Under the pieces are notes generated by a model. The model did no database searches and had not been told where the DNA came from. It saw only the letters and a program-made list of their open reading frames with translations. Positions 1 to 11,290 of a DNA stretch of 64,000 nt are shown here, in pieces (the stretch's first letter is position 1; each line of letters starts with the position of its first letter). The stretch is from Pseudisothecium myosuroides (Eukaryota; Streptophyta; Bryopsida; Hypnales; Lembophyllaceae). The stretch is from assembly GCA_951799445.1 (NCBI GenBank), contig OX637296.1, forward strand, positions 8,990,001 through 9,054,000. Reading direction: 5' to 3'. The translations under genes and the position numbers were made by a program.

Positions 1-1749
1 CTCAACAAGGGAAATGTTAGATCAAGGGTAAGAGCGCACTTAGAGACCCCACAAGTTAGGAACACGTGACAACACAACAATCTCACACGCTAAAGGCCCC
101 CCAAAACGGCATTGCCAAGGTACGGTGGGGGGTGACTTTAGGGTTAGTGTAAGACACCACAAGGCCTCTAAACCGCACAAGCTAGCTCTCAAGGACACAA
201 ACAAAGATACACACGGAAAGAGAGGGTCTCTCAACTCAAAAAAAGAGCACTAAGAGTACACGAAGAGTAAACAAGGCAAGATAGAAGGACCTCCAAGGAC
301 CTTCAAAGCTTGAAAATAAGCAACAATGGAGCCAAAAGTGCTCCGAAAACATCGTAGAGGTTTTTGGCTTGAAACGCCAAAATATCCAAAATAACTTGGA
401 CCCACGGACCCAAAACAAGAATTGGGGGTGTTTTAGAGAGAGAAATGGGGCCCTTATATAGGTTTCCCAAGGGCTCACCCCTCTCTCTAAAGCTCTAAGG
501 TAACCTTATCAACGGGGATTTTCATCCTCATCCTCAAAGATTTTCATCCTACATCCTAAATTTCTACTTCTACCATCTATGCTGGACCAACATCCTAACT
601 TTTGGAGATTAGCTCCAATCGCCAAACGGATTGCGCCGTTGGATCCAGATTGCCGTGTTTAGTCCTAGATTCCTTTATCCCCCGTACCAAGGCCAAAAAC
701 CCATCGTAGGCTAATTTAGTTAAAAAACCAAATCGTGGTAAAATCCTAGATCTTGGGGGTCTTCTATTTTGAGAAATGTGAATAGCCTAGGGTCTCCGGT
801 AGGTGCGAGAGAGTCGGGAAGGACTTTTGGTTGACTTCGTTTCGCCATCGTATGGTCCCGGAATGCCGGTCAACGCGGCGGGGACCCTGCCAAGTGGTTA
901 ATTCCCGAGGAATCTCGTCGGTTCGGGTACTTGCCGCTATCGGAATGTTGTGAAACTTCACGGAGCGCATTATTAACATAAAACAAGCTAGTCTAATTTT
1001 TAGTGAGATTTTATTGTAACCTGGATAATTTCCATGAAATTCCCGTTGGAGGTTAAGAGGGTTGACCACCCGGAAAAGGTTCTTCTACAAGTCGGAAGAT
1101 GCCGGGATTTTTCACGTGACCTCTTAGGGAGTCGCATGAAAGACGTGCGGGTGTATTTTCATACCTGGCACGATTGGTCAATGGAGATTAAAACTGGCCA
1201 TCTCCTCGAATTAGCGATGGTGCGGGAATCTTTTGCAGGTGGAGGAATCTTGGCGAACCGATTTCGCCGTTGGACTCTTGGCATGGGATTCACCCTAGAA
1301 CACCATCCTTGGGCTGTAGATTCCTCCATGGGCCCGGTCTTGCGTGAGTGGCTCCAGCATGCTAACAATCGGGATTTTGGAAATTCGTCGATCTAATGGG
1401 GAATTCTAAATCTAACTCTAGGACCCGACCTAGTGGCCTCGCTGTGGATCCCTCGGACCGACCTAACCATGAATCGCCACAATCATAGTGGGATTTAGCC
1501 CTTTTGGGGCTGTATGACTCGAATCCTCTAAATCTAACCTTTCCGTCATTTTTATACTATGTTTAGGCTAGGTTTGGGAGGATTCTAAGTAAAACACAAA
1601 TCTAGACCAAATACTATAATGGGTATGACACAACCCTATTTTGGTTCTACACTCTTTTTATGGGTTTTTCTATACTTTTATCAACTTTAAATTGCAAATT
1701 TCCAAAAAAATAATTCTACGAGTCCCAAGTGACAAATTGGGAGCTCACA
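1..1749 (-). mobile_element. 5' part of a long LTR (same family as the unit at 57173-62189), reverse orientation, cut by window edge
   Basis: Read on the minus strand, this segment begins TGTGAGCTCCCAATT at 1749 and matches the first ~1.75 kb of the unit that begins TGTGAACTCCCAATT at 57173. The match covers a shared ~100-codon open stretch (764-1069 here, ~57857-58159 there) and a TATA-like motif (minus strand, about 448-456) just upstream of a CT-rich start region. The two copies are nearly identical by eye, so this family moved fairly recently. The segment abuts LINE sequence at 1750. The other end lies outside the window, so I cannot tell a solo LTR from a full element. Confidence 0.75.
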
Positions 1750-3461
1750 AGGCCCACATGGCTTCCCTCCGGCGAGAGTGGCAAACCTCATGAAGCAAGG
1801 CCTTTGGCAATTCAAGCACATCTGGGATTTGGCCACGGAGAAATGCATTTTGTGGGAACAAGCCAAGGCCCAATTTGGGTTGGCTCCCAATGAAGAGAAT
1901 GCATTCAATAACTTAGTTAACTCGACCCCAAGAGTCTGGATTCCCCTACTCACGACGCATAAGACAGTGACTTGGGCAAAAGAATTCGTGGGGATCTTCG
2001 CCAATGTAACTGATCTGTTGCCCGCCCTCGTGGTAACTACCACAACAAGCTTTCGTCCTAGAATTTTGGCGACTCGGTCAGCAGTCACAATTCCCCCTAA
2101 CCTTCAATCACTATAACAAAACTTGGTAAAAAAAAACGCGCAGAGATTCGACTACGGTTTTTTTATCCACGCTTTTGTGCGCGTGCACGTAGTGGATAGA
2201 TAGTGTTTTTTGCAGTTTTCCACTGCAATTTTTGGAATTTGGAAGCATGTAATATACCAATTGAAAAGGTCTTAAAAATACCTTTCCAATGGTATATTAC
2301 ATGCTTCCAAATTCCAAAAATTACAGTGGAAAACTGCAAAAAACACTATCTATCCACTACGCGCACGCGCACAAAAGCGTGGATAAAAAACCCGTAGTTG
2401 AATCTCTGCGCGGGTTTTTTTTACCAAGTTTTGTTATAGTGAATGCTTCATAGTAGAGACACCATCCCTAGCGCTCCGCAGTTGGTCCCCAGCTACCTCA
2501 GGAAACAGACAAGTCTGTGCTGGATGGTTTAGGCGGGTCCGAATCATTCAAGCTGGTACGGGACCACCACTCTACGGGGGCATCGTCTCCGAACTTACCT
2601 TCGATCCTGGCAGATGGCAGTGGGACGAATCCAAGCCGCTTCTTGAGTATTCGACCAAGCTCGGCCGTTCACTCATCACAGACCGCTCGTCACTTATACG
2701 TCCGATTGCGGATAAATGGCATGGAGCTATAGACGCGGATTTTCACCCCAGGTGGCAAGAAGTTTGGAGTAAATCGAGACCCCAAAAGGATGCCGGGTTT
2801 CTATAGTCCGTTTACCACTGCGCTATCGCGGTCAATTGTTGGAGGCAGCAGATGGCTCCTAACATTTCCACGACGTGTAGCTGCTGCGAGACTAGCCTGG
2901 ATGAAACAGTCCTGCACAGGTTTTATCAATGTCCCAAAACTAGGTATGCGTGGGACTTTGCTTTAACCGTTCTTTATTCCGCACTTGAGATTCCAACCGT
3001 GGCTGGTAGATGGCCGGCCCTCTCATGGCAACAGTGCATCCTTGGCGTTAAACTTCCAAGACGTTTGAAGAAAGAGGGCACGATGTGGTCTTTGTTTCGC
3101 GGATCCGTCATCTGGCTTTCTTGGTTAGATAGAAACGCCATTTGTTTCAACAATGACCCTTGGCCTGATCGCAAGCTGGAACAGGCACTTCGGGAAGCCT
3201 TCACGGACCACGCCCGGGTAGCTTGGATGAAGGCCGTTAAGCTGTGCGAGCTTTATCCTGACAAGGTGGACACCTTCTTGCGAAGGTTTGACAACACATG
3301 GCTACAAACCAGATTCTTTGGTACCCGGTCACACTTAGTGGTGAACTGGAACCAATCCCTCCCGAAGATGGACTCTTTTGAGTAATCTCTTGGTCTGTTC
3401 GATGGTACTTGGGTTGGAAAGGGGTAGCAGTTTCTTAGATTCATTGCTTGGTTGTCTGGGT
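1750..3461 (+). pseudogene. 3' part of a non-LTR (LINE) reverse-transcriptase ORF, decayed
   Basis: Two blocks of open frame read as the 3' end of a plant LINE ORF2. The first (1778-2108) has the W..F..IWDL / WEQAKAQFGL pattern seen downstream of the LINE reverse transcriptase. The second (about 2690-3385) carries an RVT zinc-binding signature: CSCCE, then ET.LH.FY.CP and a Trp, followed by a W...W..RN motif typical of plant LINE C-termini. A stop at 2803-2805 interrupts the frame and a MITE at 2109-2441 splits it. The LTR at 1-1749 removed or displaced the 5' part. A poly-A tract follows at 3464-3479. This is a dead remnant, not a host gene. The family call rests on motifs I recognise, not on a search. 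Confidence 0.7.
2109..2441. mobile_element. Foldback MITE, CACTA-like ends, inserted in the LINE
   Basis: This 333-bp element is almost one continuous hairpin. It starts CACTATAACAAAACTTGGT and ends with the complement of that, and it is flanked by a 3-bp duplication AAT (2106-2108 and 2442-2444). The hairpin core contains GTAATATACCA and the complement GGTATATTAC around 2251-2308. The same core and the same terminal sequence occur in the foldback region ending at 38704, so the two belong to one family. The 3-bp duplication and the CACTA start suggest mobilisation by CACTA transposase. Confidence 0.85.
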
Positions 3462-3463
3462 AG

Positions 3464-3479
3464 AAAAAAAAAAAAAAAA
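3464..3479 (+). repeat. Poly-A tract at the LINE 3' end
   Basis: A 16-bp A run lies about 80 bp after the LINE stop codon, as expected for a LINE tail. A second, 23-bp A run lies at 3551-3573, so the tail may be duplicated, or a second poly-A insertion may lie next to it. Confidence 0.6.
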
Positions 3480-3550
3480 TCTTCCGCCGGGGGTTGTCCT
3501 CAAGTTCGGTGTACTATTCCTTTTATCAATGGGAATCGTCCATTTGTTTC

Positions 3551-3573
3551 AAAAAAAAAAAAAAAAAAAAAAA
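3551..3573 (+). repeat. Second poly-A tract
   Basis: This is a run of 23 A residues following the sequence TTGTTTC. It lies 71 bp after the first A run and may mark the true end of the LINE or an independent retro-insertion. Confidence 0.5.
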
Positions 3574-3768
3574 TCCAAACTACTTCCTTTAACCATCTAT
3601 TTGTCCTTTTCACACCATAAATCTAATTGATGTAAGGGTTGTTACAAGAAACCCTTGTCGTTTCCGTGAGTACGTTTGGAATAAATTTTTTTAATGAAAC
3701 TAAATAGGGATAATTTGTAAAACATTCAAAATAGTACATTTGTAAATTTCTTAGGCATGAGTACTAAA

Positions 3769-6406
3769 GTTGTTGCAAGAAAGAGTCGTATAAGTTATTT
3801 GTCACAGGAAGAGTATTAAAGCTTTTTTTTGCGATAACTTTTGAAGCATGACTCGCATGAACTTGAAATTTTTATTGGAGATGTTTGTCTTGAGTGTAAT
3901 CATATCTTATGTTTTTCAAAAATTTAAAAAATCATTTAGTACTTAAAAATCAATTAAATTAATATGTCACGTTTTGAATTTTAGGGATTTTGTACGGGGG
4001 AGTCACTAGCTTAGAGGTTTAGTATATATGTGAGATTGGGGATATTTTGTAGGGGGCTATTTATCTAATATTTTATAATTTAATATATCCTATTGTTAAA
4101 AATAATTATAAATTGCCATTTATTATAGCACCCTACATTATTTATAATACACATTTGAATCCAATTTCTTAGCCCCTATATTAGATTTAAAAATTAGAAC
4201 TAATACCTATTGTACAATTATTTTTTCTAGTACTGTTTTTAATCCTATTCTTCTTTATTCTTTTGTCCCTTCTTTTTCAAACCATTTTTTTTATGGTTAC
4301 TAAAAACTAAAGTACAATATGTTTGGACGAATGTAGTATGACCAAACAAATACAATCACAGATTGTAAACAATGCACTCTAGTTGTGTCAAACAACTTAT
4401 TGCTAATCATCTACAATATATTCTAATCAATACAAAGAGTGCAAGTACTCAACAAAGAAAAGATGACTTTACATTACAATATAACCGGGCTTTGAAGTTA
4501 CCTAAATTTTTTAATGAATTTTGCTTTAATATATTCTTATTTGTTCACTCCAAATAGTAAAAATGTATAAAAGAGCTCAGTGGTCTATCAATATTAAGGA
4601 TGATTGCAAGAAAGACTGGTACTATTTTACATCATGCACTTGGAATGACGGAGTTGTTATCTACTATATCTTTTGAAGCATCAAATTGGATTAACTTGGA
4701 ATTTTTATTGGAGATGTCTAATTCGATAACAATCAGATTCTTTAGTTTTCAAAAATATAAAAAAAATCATTTTATATTTATATTTAAATTTAGCTAATTT
4801 TACATACTTTGCAGTTAAGGATTTTTTAGCATTGGGGTGTACCTAAAATTAATGATCTAAAGCTGAAATTTTGTGGTCTATTTCCACATTAGGTAGGCAT
4901 GTACCTATTGAAGGGAACTTAAAAAAACATGATTTTATATCCTCTGCATGTGTGCTAATAGGGCTCCCTTGCGCACGCACTTCTAACATTCAAGACGGTT
5001 TCAAGATCATTCTTTTGGTGAAATCTTTTCATCATAAAGTTCTCCCAAGTAGCCAATTTTTAGTTTCTTTAAAAAAAAAATTCTATTTTTACAAATTTAA
5101 ATGTCAAAAGATTTATTTTCATCAAAAACTATGTCACTCTAAATTGTGAATAAATTTTGACCTACTTTTTTTAGGCCTCAAATTTTGGTGATATGCTATT
5201 TCTAGTGTTATACTAATTTTCCATGTTTTATCTTGTTTTTAAATATATTTTTTCAAAAGGTCATAGTACAGCTAGTACTGAGCCAAACACTATAAAAACT
5301 AGCCGGTTTTTCTTGCAACAACCCTCAAGTATTAGGCGTGTAAGAGATTGGTGGTCTTCAAACTTGGGTGAAAATTTTTTTGTTCCTATAAAACTTTTCA
5401 CCCAAATTTGAAGACCACCAAGTTGTTACACACCTAATAATGATAGACTACCAAACTCTTATATACCTTTCTACTATTTGGAGTGAACAAATAAGAGTAC
5501 ATTAAAGCAAAATTCATGGTAGATTCCTCAAATTCTAAGTGTCTTCGAAGGACTTTACATATAATTCTCAAAGCAATCAAAGCCACTCATCCAAGGTTCA
5601 TAGATAATTTGGAACAAATAATGTGTCATTTTCTGTCCATCTCTTCTTTAAGGACATAAAATATTCACTCTACAAAATTATTTTCCTCCACATATTATTG
5701 GTCCACTATATTTTTTCTGCCTAAAATCTAATACATGGTATTTAATATAATCATGTATTAGTTATAATACTCTACATGTAATTCTACACACTCTATATTA
5801 GATATAATATTTTTTTAAATTTTAGGTATAATAAATATATGTATTCTACCTTAGATCTCACGTGGTTTCTAATATGCGCACTAAGTGACCACCCTGAGGG
5901 GTTTTGAGTACTATGGAGCCCCAAATTTAATGATTTAGAGCTGAAATTTCTATAGTCTATTCTTATAGTAGGAAGTCATGTTTTTGCCTAGGGGCATTCA
6001 AAAATATTTTATTTTATGTTGTCTATGTCCATGCAAAGAGGGTTCCCTTGTGCGTGCAATTTTAACATTGAAGATAGTTTTAAGACCATTTTTTGGTGAA
6101 ATTGCTTCACCACAAAGTCTTCCAAAATGGCCAATTTTTAGTTTCTTTGGAAAAAAAATTACTTTTTTTTTACAAATTAAAACATCAAGGTATTTTCTTC
6201 AAAATTTCACCTCACTCTTTTTTGTGAATAACTTTTGATTTAGATTTTTTTAGGTCTGAAATTTTGGTGATATGCTATTTTTAATTTTGAATAATTATCA
6301 TTATTTAATTTTGTTTTTAAAAATTCATTTGCAAAAGCTCATGCTATTGGGAGTACTAGCCAAAACAAGCCAAAGTAGAACAAAAACAGACACTCTTTCT
6401 TGCAAC
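3769..6406. mobile_element. Nested MITE complex of a TTGCAAGAAA-ended family
   Basis: The outer ends are GTTGTTGCAAGAAAGAGTCG (about 3769) and its near complement ending about 6406. Inside lies an inverted repeat with arms at about 4505-4604 plus 5328-5380, and 5393-5545; its tip (TTGGTGGTCTTCAAA and complement) is a clear hairpin. A second copy of the TTGCAAGAAA family (about 4605-5327, bounded by TATTA) interrupts the left arm. The segment 4840-5320 is a diverged copy of 5915-6405, so the same internal sequence appears twice. No coding capacity is visible. An incomplete related end is at about 3637-3660. Confidence 0.6.
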
Positions 6407-6789
6407 GACTTATTATTTTGTGAGTCTTGGAGCGGGAGCTTGGGACTTTGAGAGCTTGTAAGCCTCAAATTTGTGAGGTATTTAGTATGTTGTTTAGACT
6501 TTGGACCTATGACTATGGTATAGGAATTTAAGATCTTTTATTTTTATATTTTATAGATAACAAATGGAAACCATTGTATTAAAAAAAGAACCAAGTAACA
6601 GCCAAGCCAGAGGCTGGACAAATGAAGAGAGAATGAGCAAAAAATAAAAAATAAAAAAAGGAGGAAAAAAGAACCAAGACACTAAGAGAACAAACAAAGA
6701 GGAGGCCCCTCTTTGTTCCACGTGATAGTAAGAGTAACCAACCCTAGTAGCTAAAACGGGAGATTGCAACCCAATACTAGAAAATTTAA

Positions 6790-7723
6790 CCCCTAAAAGC
6801 CCGTTGTCCCTTCGGGGGACAAATGCGTTTTCGGGCAGGTACCTACGGGCTGAAATTGTGTTCTGATTTTTTGAAATTTTTTTTGGAGATAGAAAAACTG
6901 ATAAGCTTTGTGGGAATATAATTTTTTTCTCAATTGGTGCCCAGGAAAGAAAGTTATGACCAAATAAGCTGAAAACAAGGGACGGGGGGCAGTCCGGGCA
7001 GCAAAAACAAATGGACAAAAATTTGAATTTTTTTTTTTAATATTTTTTTTCTCATAGATTATATTTCTGTCTATCTGGAAAGCTTTGATTCATTTCATTT
7101 GGATTTGTTATGAGGAAGTTATGGACATTCTTGTTTTTCGGGCAGTTAGAGCATCTTCTTGAAAAAAATAACTTGTAGGATTCATTTCGGAATGCATTTT
7201 TTGTAATTTTTCAATTTTTTTTTTTGGAATGGTTTAGTTTACTTGCTAGAACAATCTCACCATTGGGATTAGTGCATTTTAATTCCATCTAAGAGATATT
7301 AATATTTTAGATTTTCCTTCTATCTTGTACCTACTTCTACTTAACAATTTTTTTAAGGATGAAAATTAAGTTTTTTGGAGTTTCTTTTTTTTTCCTAGAC
7401 TCTCAACTCAATTCTCCACTATAAAGATTTAAAGCTCAAAACGCTGTAGTGCAAAAATTTTAAGTTAAAAATGTTTAAAGTCAAAAAATCTGGTCCCGCA
7501 ATGTGCTGAAAAACTTGTTTTTTCCACTTTAAACGCAAATATCTTGCAATCTGTGCGGTCAAAAATTTTGAAATTTTTTCCACACATTCTCATACCAATT
7601 AGGTATAAGATCCTATGGTTAGATGTGAAAAAAAAAACAATTTTAATTTTTTTTTACTTTTTGCTATAGAAATGGCAGTTTTCAGTGTTTTTTGGCAGAA
7701 AAAAGACCTTGGGCCTTTAGGGG
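6790..7723. mobile_element. TTAA-flanked element with CCCCTAAA ends (piggyBac-like)
   Basis: The element is flanked by TTAA on both sides (6786-6789 and 7724-7727). The left end reads CCCCTAAAAGCCC and the complement of the right end reads CCCCTAAAGGCCC, so 12 of 13 terminal bases pair. TTAA duplication with CCC...GGG ends is the hallmark of piggyBac-type transposition. The 934-bp interior is AT-rich with no transposase ORF, so it would be non-autonomous. The superfamily call is an inference from the ends alone. Confidence 0.55.
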
Positions 7724-8034
7724 TTAAACCAAATCCTGTCAAAGTTCTGAGGTCTACACTTAGAAGCTAGGTCAGTCTTAAGAACAGCAGCTCGTCCTAA
7801 GTCAAGGAAGGCGCTCCATAAACTAGTATGAAGAAAGATGGTAGGCCACCGGTCCTGTGCAAAAACCATATGCGGTTATGCATAATCCAACATAGCCATA
7901 GGGCAGCTCCATGGACTTTAATTTCTTTACAACTAATAAATTTAGGAGAATATGTCGATTGACCTGGAGAATTTAGGTTGGAACATTTCAAATGTTCTCC
8001 AAACACCTTATCCATATCCTTTCCATTTTTTCTT

Positions 8035-8770
8035 TTCAATTGCGACTCCATCACCCCCAAGAGAATCAAGGACACTTCTCATCACCAAAAAGCCTCTTGG
8101 GAGATTTGGAAGTTGGGATTCTAAAAAAAATTCAACTGCTTTTTCCTGGTCAGGACTTCGCCACCTCCTAGAGGCCCCTTGAGGGATTTGGAATTCAGAA
8201 CTCTCAACTTTTTTATTTAAAATTAATTATTATTTTTCTTCAAACACATGGACAATTTCCATTGATTTTTAATTTTTTTTGTCACAACTCCATCACCCCC
8301 AGCAAACTCTCTTAGTACTAAGAAGCCCCTCGAGGGTCTGGAGTTTGAACTCTTAAAAAAAAATTTTGAATTTTTTTAATCTTTTTACGACTCTGTCACC
8401 CCCAATAAACTCCCTCTTGGTATCAGTGAATCCCTTGTGAGTTAGGGGTTTGGGACTCTCAAAATTCTTTATTTCAATTTTTTTTTTCAATTTTTTTTCC
8501 CCTTTGTACATCCCTCACCTTAATGAAGCTCCTTTTGGGTTTGGGAGTTTAGGACTCTCAAAAATTTTAATTTAACTTTTTTTTATGACTTCGTCACCTC
8601 CAAAAAAACCTCTCAATACCAAAAAAACCTCTAGGAGGTTTGCAATTTGAGACTCTCAAAACATTTTTTTTCATAATTTTTTTTTCAATTTCTTTTTGTT
8701 GTGAATCAAGAGGCCTATAAGAAGCCCCTTGGAGGGTCCGAGGGTTGGGACACTCTAAAAATTTGTGAGT
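8035..8770. repeat. Degenerate tandem array, about seven units of 80-140 bp
   Basis: A pattern recurs at roughly 8040, 8150, 8280, 8390, 8505, 8590 and 8700. It runs GACTCC.TCACCCCCAA, then a variant of AAGCCCCTTG.GGG, then TTTGGGACTCTCAAAA and a T-rich spacer. Unit length and sequence vary a lot, so this is an old array. No ORF uses it. Confidence 0.6.
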
Positions 8771-9720
8771 GTTGGGAAGAAGGAGTCCCTAACGCATTAT
8801 TCCTCCATTAGCTTTCCAAAATATTTGTTTTCCCTTAGAATTTCTTCGGGAGTTTGAGCTTGAACAAATATTTTTGTGAGAAGAAAAAAATAGAGCTTGA
8901 GGTAAGATAAAATTGTCGCCCGCCAGTGTGCCAAGCCAAGTGCAGCGTGCCTGTTGGTCAAGCTTCCATGATCATAGGTCCACGGTAGTAGGACTTAAAT
9001 TTTTTTATTAATAATAAAATTTTGAAATGTCTTTGCTTTTCTCTCTATTGGTCTCAAAAATTAAAAGCTTCTTTTAGTTGACATTTTGGGCTTGCAAAAT
9101 GTAGGCTCACAATTCTTAAGCTTGCATTTTTAGGCTCACAAATTAGCATTGTTGAAGTTTAGGCCTAAAAGAATTTATCTCTAAAAGTTATATACACAAA
9201 AGAGCAATGGAAAATGTCCAAAAAATAGATACTTTGATGTTTGATTTTTAGAGAATAGTAAAAAAATAATTAAATAATTAAAAAATTGAAAGTTTTTTCT
9301 AATTTAAAGGCGCTCTTTCTCAATCATATACATCTTTGGAAAAAAATTGTGTTTTATGCATTTGTGCAAAGGTAGTGCATTTTGAGTATATATATGGAAG
9401 GTGGGTACTTTAGTATTTTTTAAAAATCTCTTTGTGGGCTTGTATAACTTCAATAGAAATCCTTGTATCCCAATTTTGAACTTCAAATTTGCATATTTGG
9501 ATCAGAAATAGTACTACCACATGCACCTTCATTTCAAATTTTATGTAAAATTAGCACACATTGCAAAACTTATGAGGAAAAAACCACATGTCTAAGGTTG
9601 AGGGGACCAAAAAAAAAAAGTGTTTATTGCAATCACCCCCAACTAAACTCTCCAATTCTATTTGGAATTGCTATGTCCAAGTCTGTTTGTCTTCTATAGA
9701 ACATTTTATTAAAATTTCCA
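8771..9720. other. AT-rich non-coding stretch
   Basis: I see no gene, RNA or mobile-element end here. Short ORFs are what AT-rich DNA gives by chance. Confidence 0.5.
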
Positions 9721-9724
9721 AAGC

Positions 9725-10060
9725 AATGAATCTACAAAAGTGTCATGCATTCATGTAGTAGGCCTGCAAAAAGAACAACAAACAATTATTATTTTAGAAA
9801 AAAATTCAAAGAAAATGAACAAAAGTTCTATTAGCTTCAATCATTCTATGATGTTTTTCTATTTTTGTATATAGCAATTCCATTATCTTTAGTATCATCT
9901 ATTAATTCATAACTTAGTTAAAATAAACTGTTTTGACCTAAATGTCCAAAGGCATACCAAAGGCATCCAAAGGCATCTAAAGGTACACCAATGGTATCCG
10001 AGATATACACCAAAGGAGAAGATGGCCAAAGGGCTGACAAGTGATAGAAATGAATAATCT
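9725..10060. repeat. Direct repeat, left copy (empty-site copy)
   Basis: This segment and 10690-11290 are diverged copies of one sequence. Shared blocks include GTAGG.C.GCAAAA.GAAC, CATCTATTAATTCATAA and a run of CCAAAGGCAT.C motifs. The left copy has CATCTATTAATTCATAA uninterrupted at about 9896-9912, where the right copy holds a MITE, so it serves as an internal empty-site reference. Confidence 0.65.
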
Positions 10061-10367
10061 TAGCAATGACAACTCTATAGTCAATAATTATAGAATCCAA
10101 GACTTTGAGTGCATTTATACTTGATAGAAGATGAGGTTTAAAAGTCTACAAGACAACTAGAGTATTTGAAAGAAAAGAGTAATCTAATCAACCCTAGACT
10201 ATTTAATCTTTGGAGACAAAATCGTAGACGACAATTTCTTCATGTCCTTTATGTCGCTCTTGGTCTCCTATACTTTGCATTGGATATTGCCTAGCAATAT
10301 TACTCCATCATCTTACTCAACCTTAAGGTCTGAAAACTTGGCATTAAAGACTAAAAAGTGCTCATAT

Positions 10368-10632
10368 CACTATAAAAAAAGCCTGTTTTAGGTGACAAGC
10401 TCTATTTTTATGACGGATTTTAGGTGATGTCAATGTTGACAACACAAAAAATTTATGTCAACAAAAATGTACAACGTAACAAAAAAGACAATCCAATGTT
10501 TTTATGTCAACATTGATGTTACAATGGACATTTTTGTTGACATAAAAATTTTCAGTTGTCAACATTGACATCACCTAAAATCTGTCATAAAAAATTAGGA
10601 CTCGTCACCTAAAATGGTTTTTTTTTTTAGTG
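10368..10632. mobile_element. 265-bp hairpin MITE with CACTA-type ends
   Basis: It starts CACTATAAAAAAAGCC and ends with the complement of CACTAAAAAAAAAAACC; the arms continue through TTTTAGGTGAC. The whole element folds into a hairpin (a GATGTCAATGTTGAC block pairs with GTCAACATTGACATC). The flanks are the 3-bp duplication TAT (10365-10367 and 10633-10635), the size CACTA elements make. Confidence 0.8.
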
Positions 10633-10689
10633 TATGATGAACTAATTTAAGCCCACTACCTACCATAGATGCCATGACTACATAGCTAG

Positions 10690-11290
10690 AAAAGAAACGC
10701 CACGCATTCTTGTGGTAGGTCCGCAAAAGAACCAAAAAAAAACTTTTATTTTTTTGTTTTAATTCTTGCAAATGAGCTAAAGCTTTATTAGCTTTAATAA
10801 TTCTATGGGTTTCTTTTTTTTCATATTGTATCTCCACTATCTCTAGCAACATCTATTATGCCACATTTAACTACTTTGGGACTTTTGAAAGTCCAGAATT
10901 AATAACGGTCTTCAACAAAAAAAAAATTGATCATCAAGAGATAGTGCAAAACATCAAGAGATCTATCCAAATATCGAGAGATCTATACAAACATCGTGGG
11001 ATCCCACGATGTTATCATCGTGAGATCCCACGATGTTTTGTCCAGAATTCACTGAATAGTCCAAAAGTAGTTAAATGTGGCATTATTAATTCATAATTTA
11101 AATCAATTTTTTTTTAATCTTAACGTCTAATGCTAGACCAATGGCGTCCAAAGGCGGACACCAAGGGGAATATGGCCAAAGAGGTGTATGCCAAAAAGAT
11201 GGACCAATGGCATCCAAAGGCGGATGCCAAAGGGAAATATGACCAAAGGGATGGATGGCTAAAGGAGCAGACAAGTTTTAGGTGGTTCAA
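10690..11290. repeat. Direct repeat, right copy, carrying a MITE
   Basis: Diverged copy of 9725-10060, interrupted by the 224-bp MITE at 10859-11082. After the MITE the homology resumes at TTAATTCATAA and runs through the CCAAAGGCGGA motifs. Confidence 0.6.
10859..11082. mobile_element. 224-bp MITE, TTA target duplication (PIF/Harbinger-like)
   Basis: The ends are TGCCACATTTAACTACTTT and its complement, flanked by TTA on each side (10856-10858 and 11083-11085). A 3-bp TTA/TAA duplication fits PIF/Harbinger MITEs. The interior carries repeated AACATC.AGAGATC units and a perfect 22-bp palindrome (10991-11012, half-site ACATCGTGGGA) followed by an imperfect repeat of it. Confidence 0.75.
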
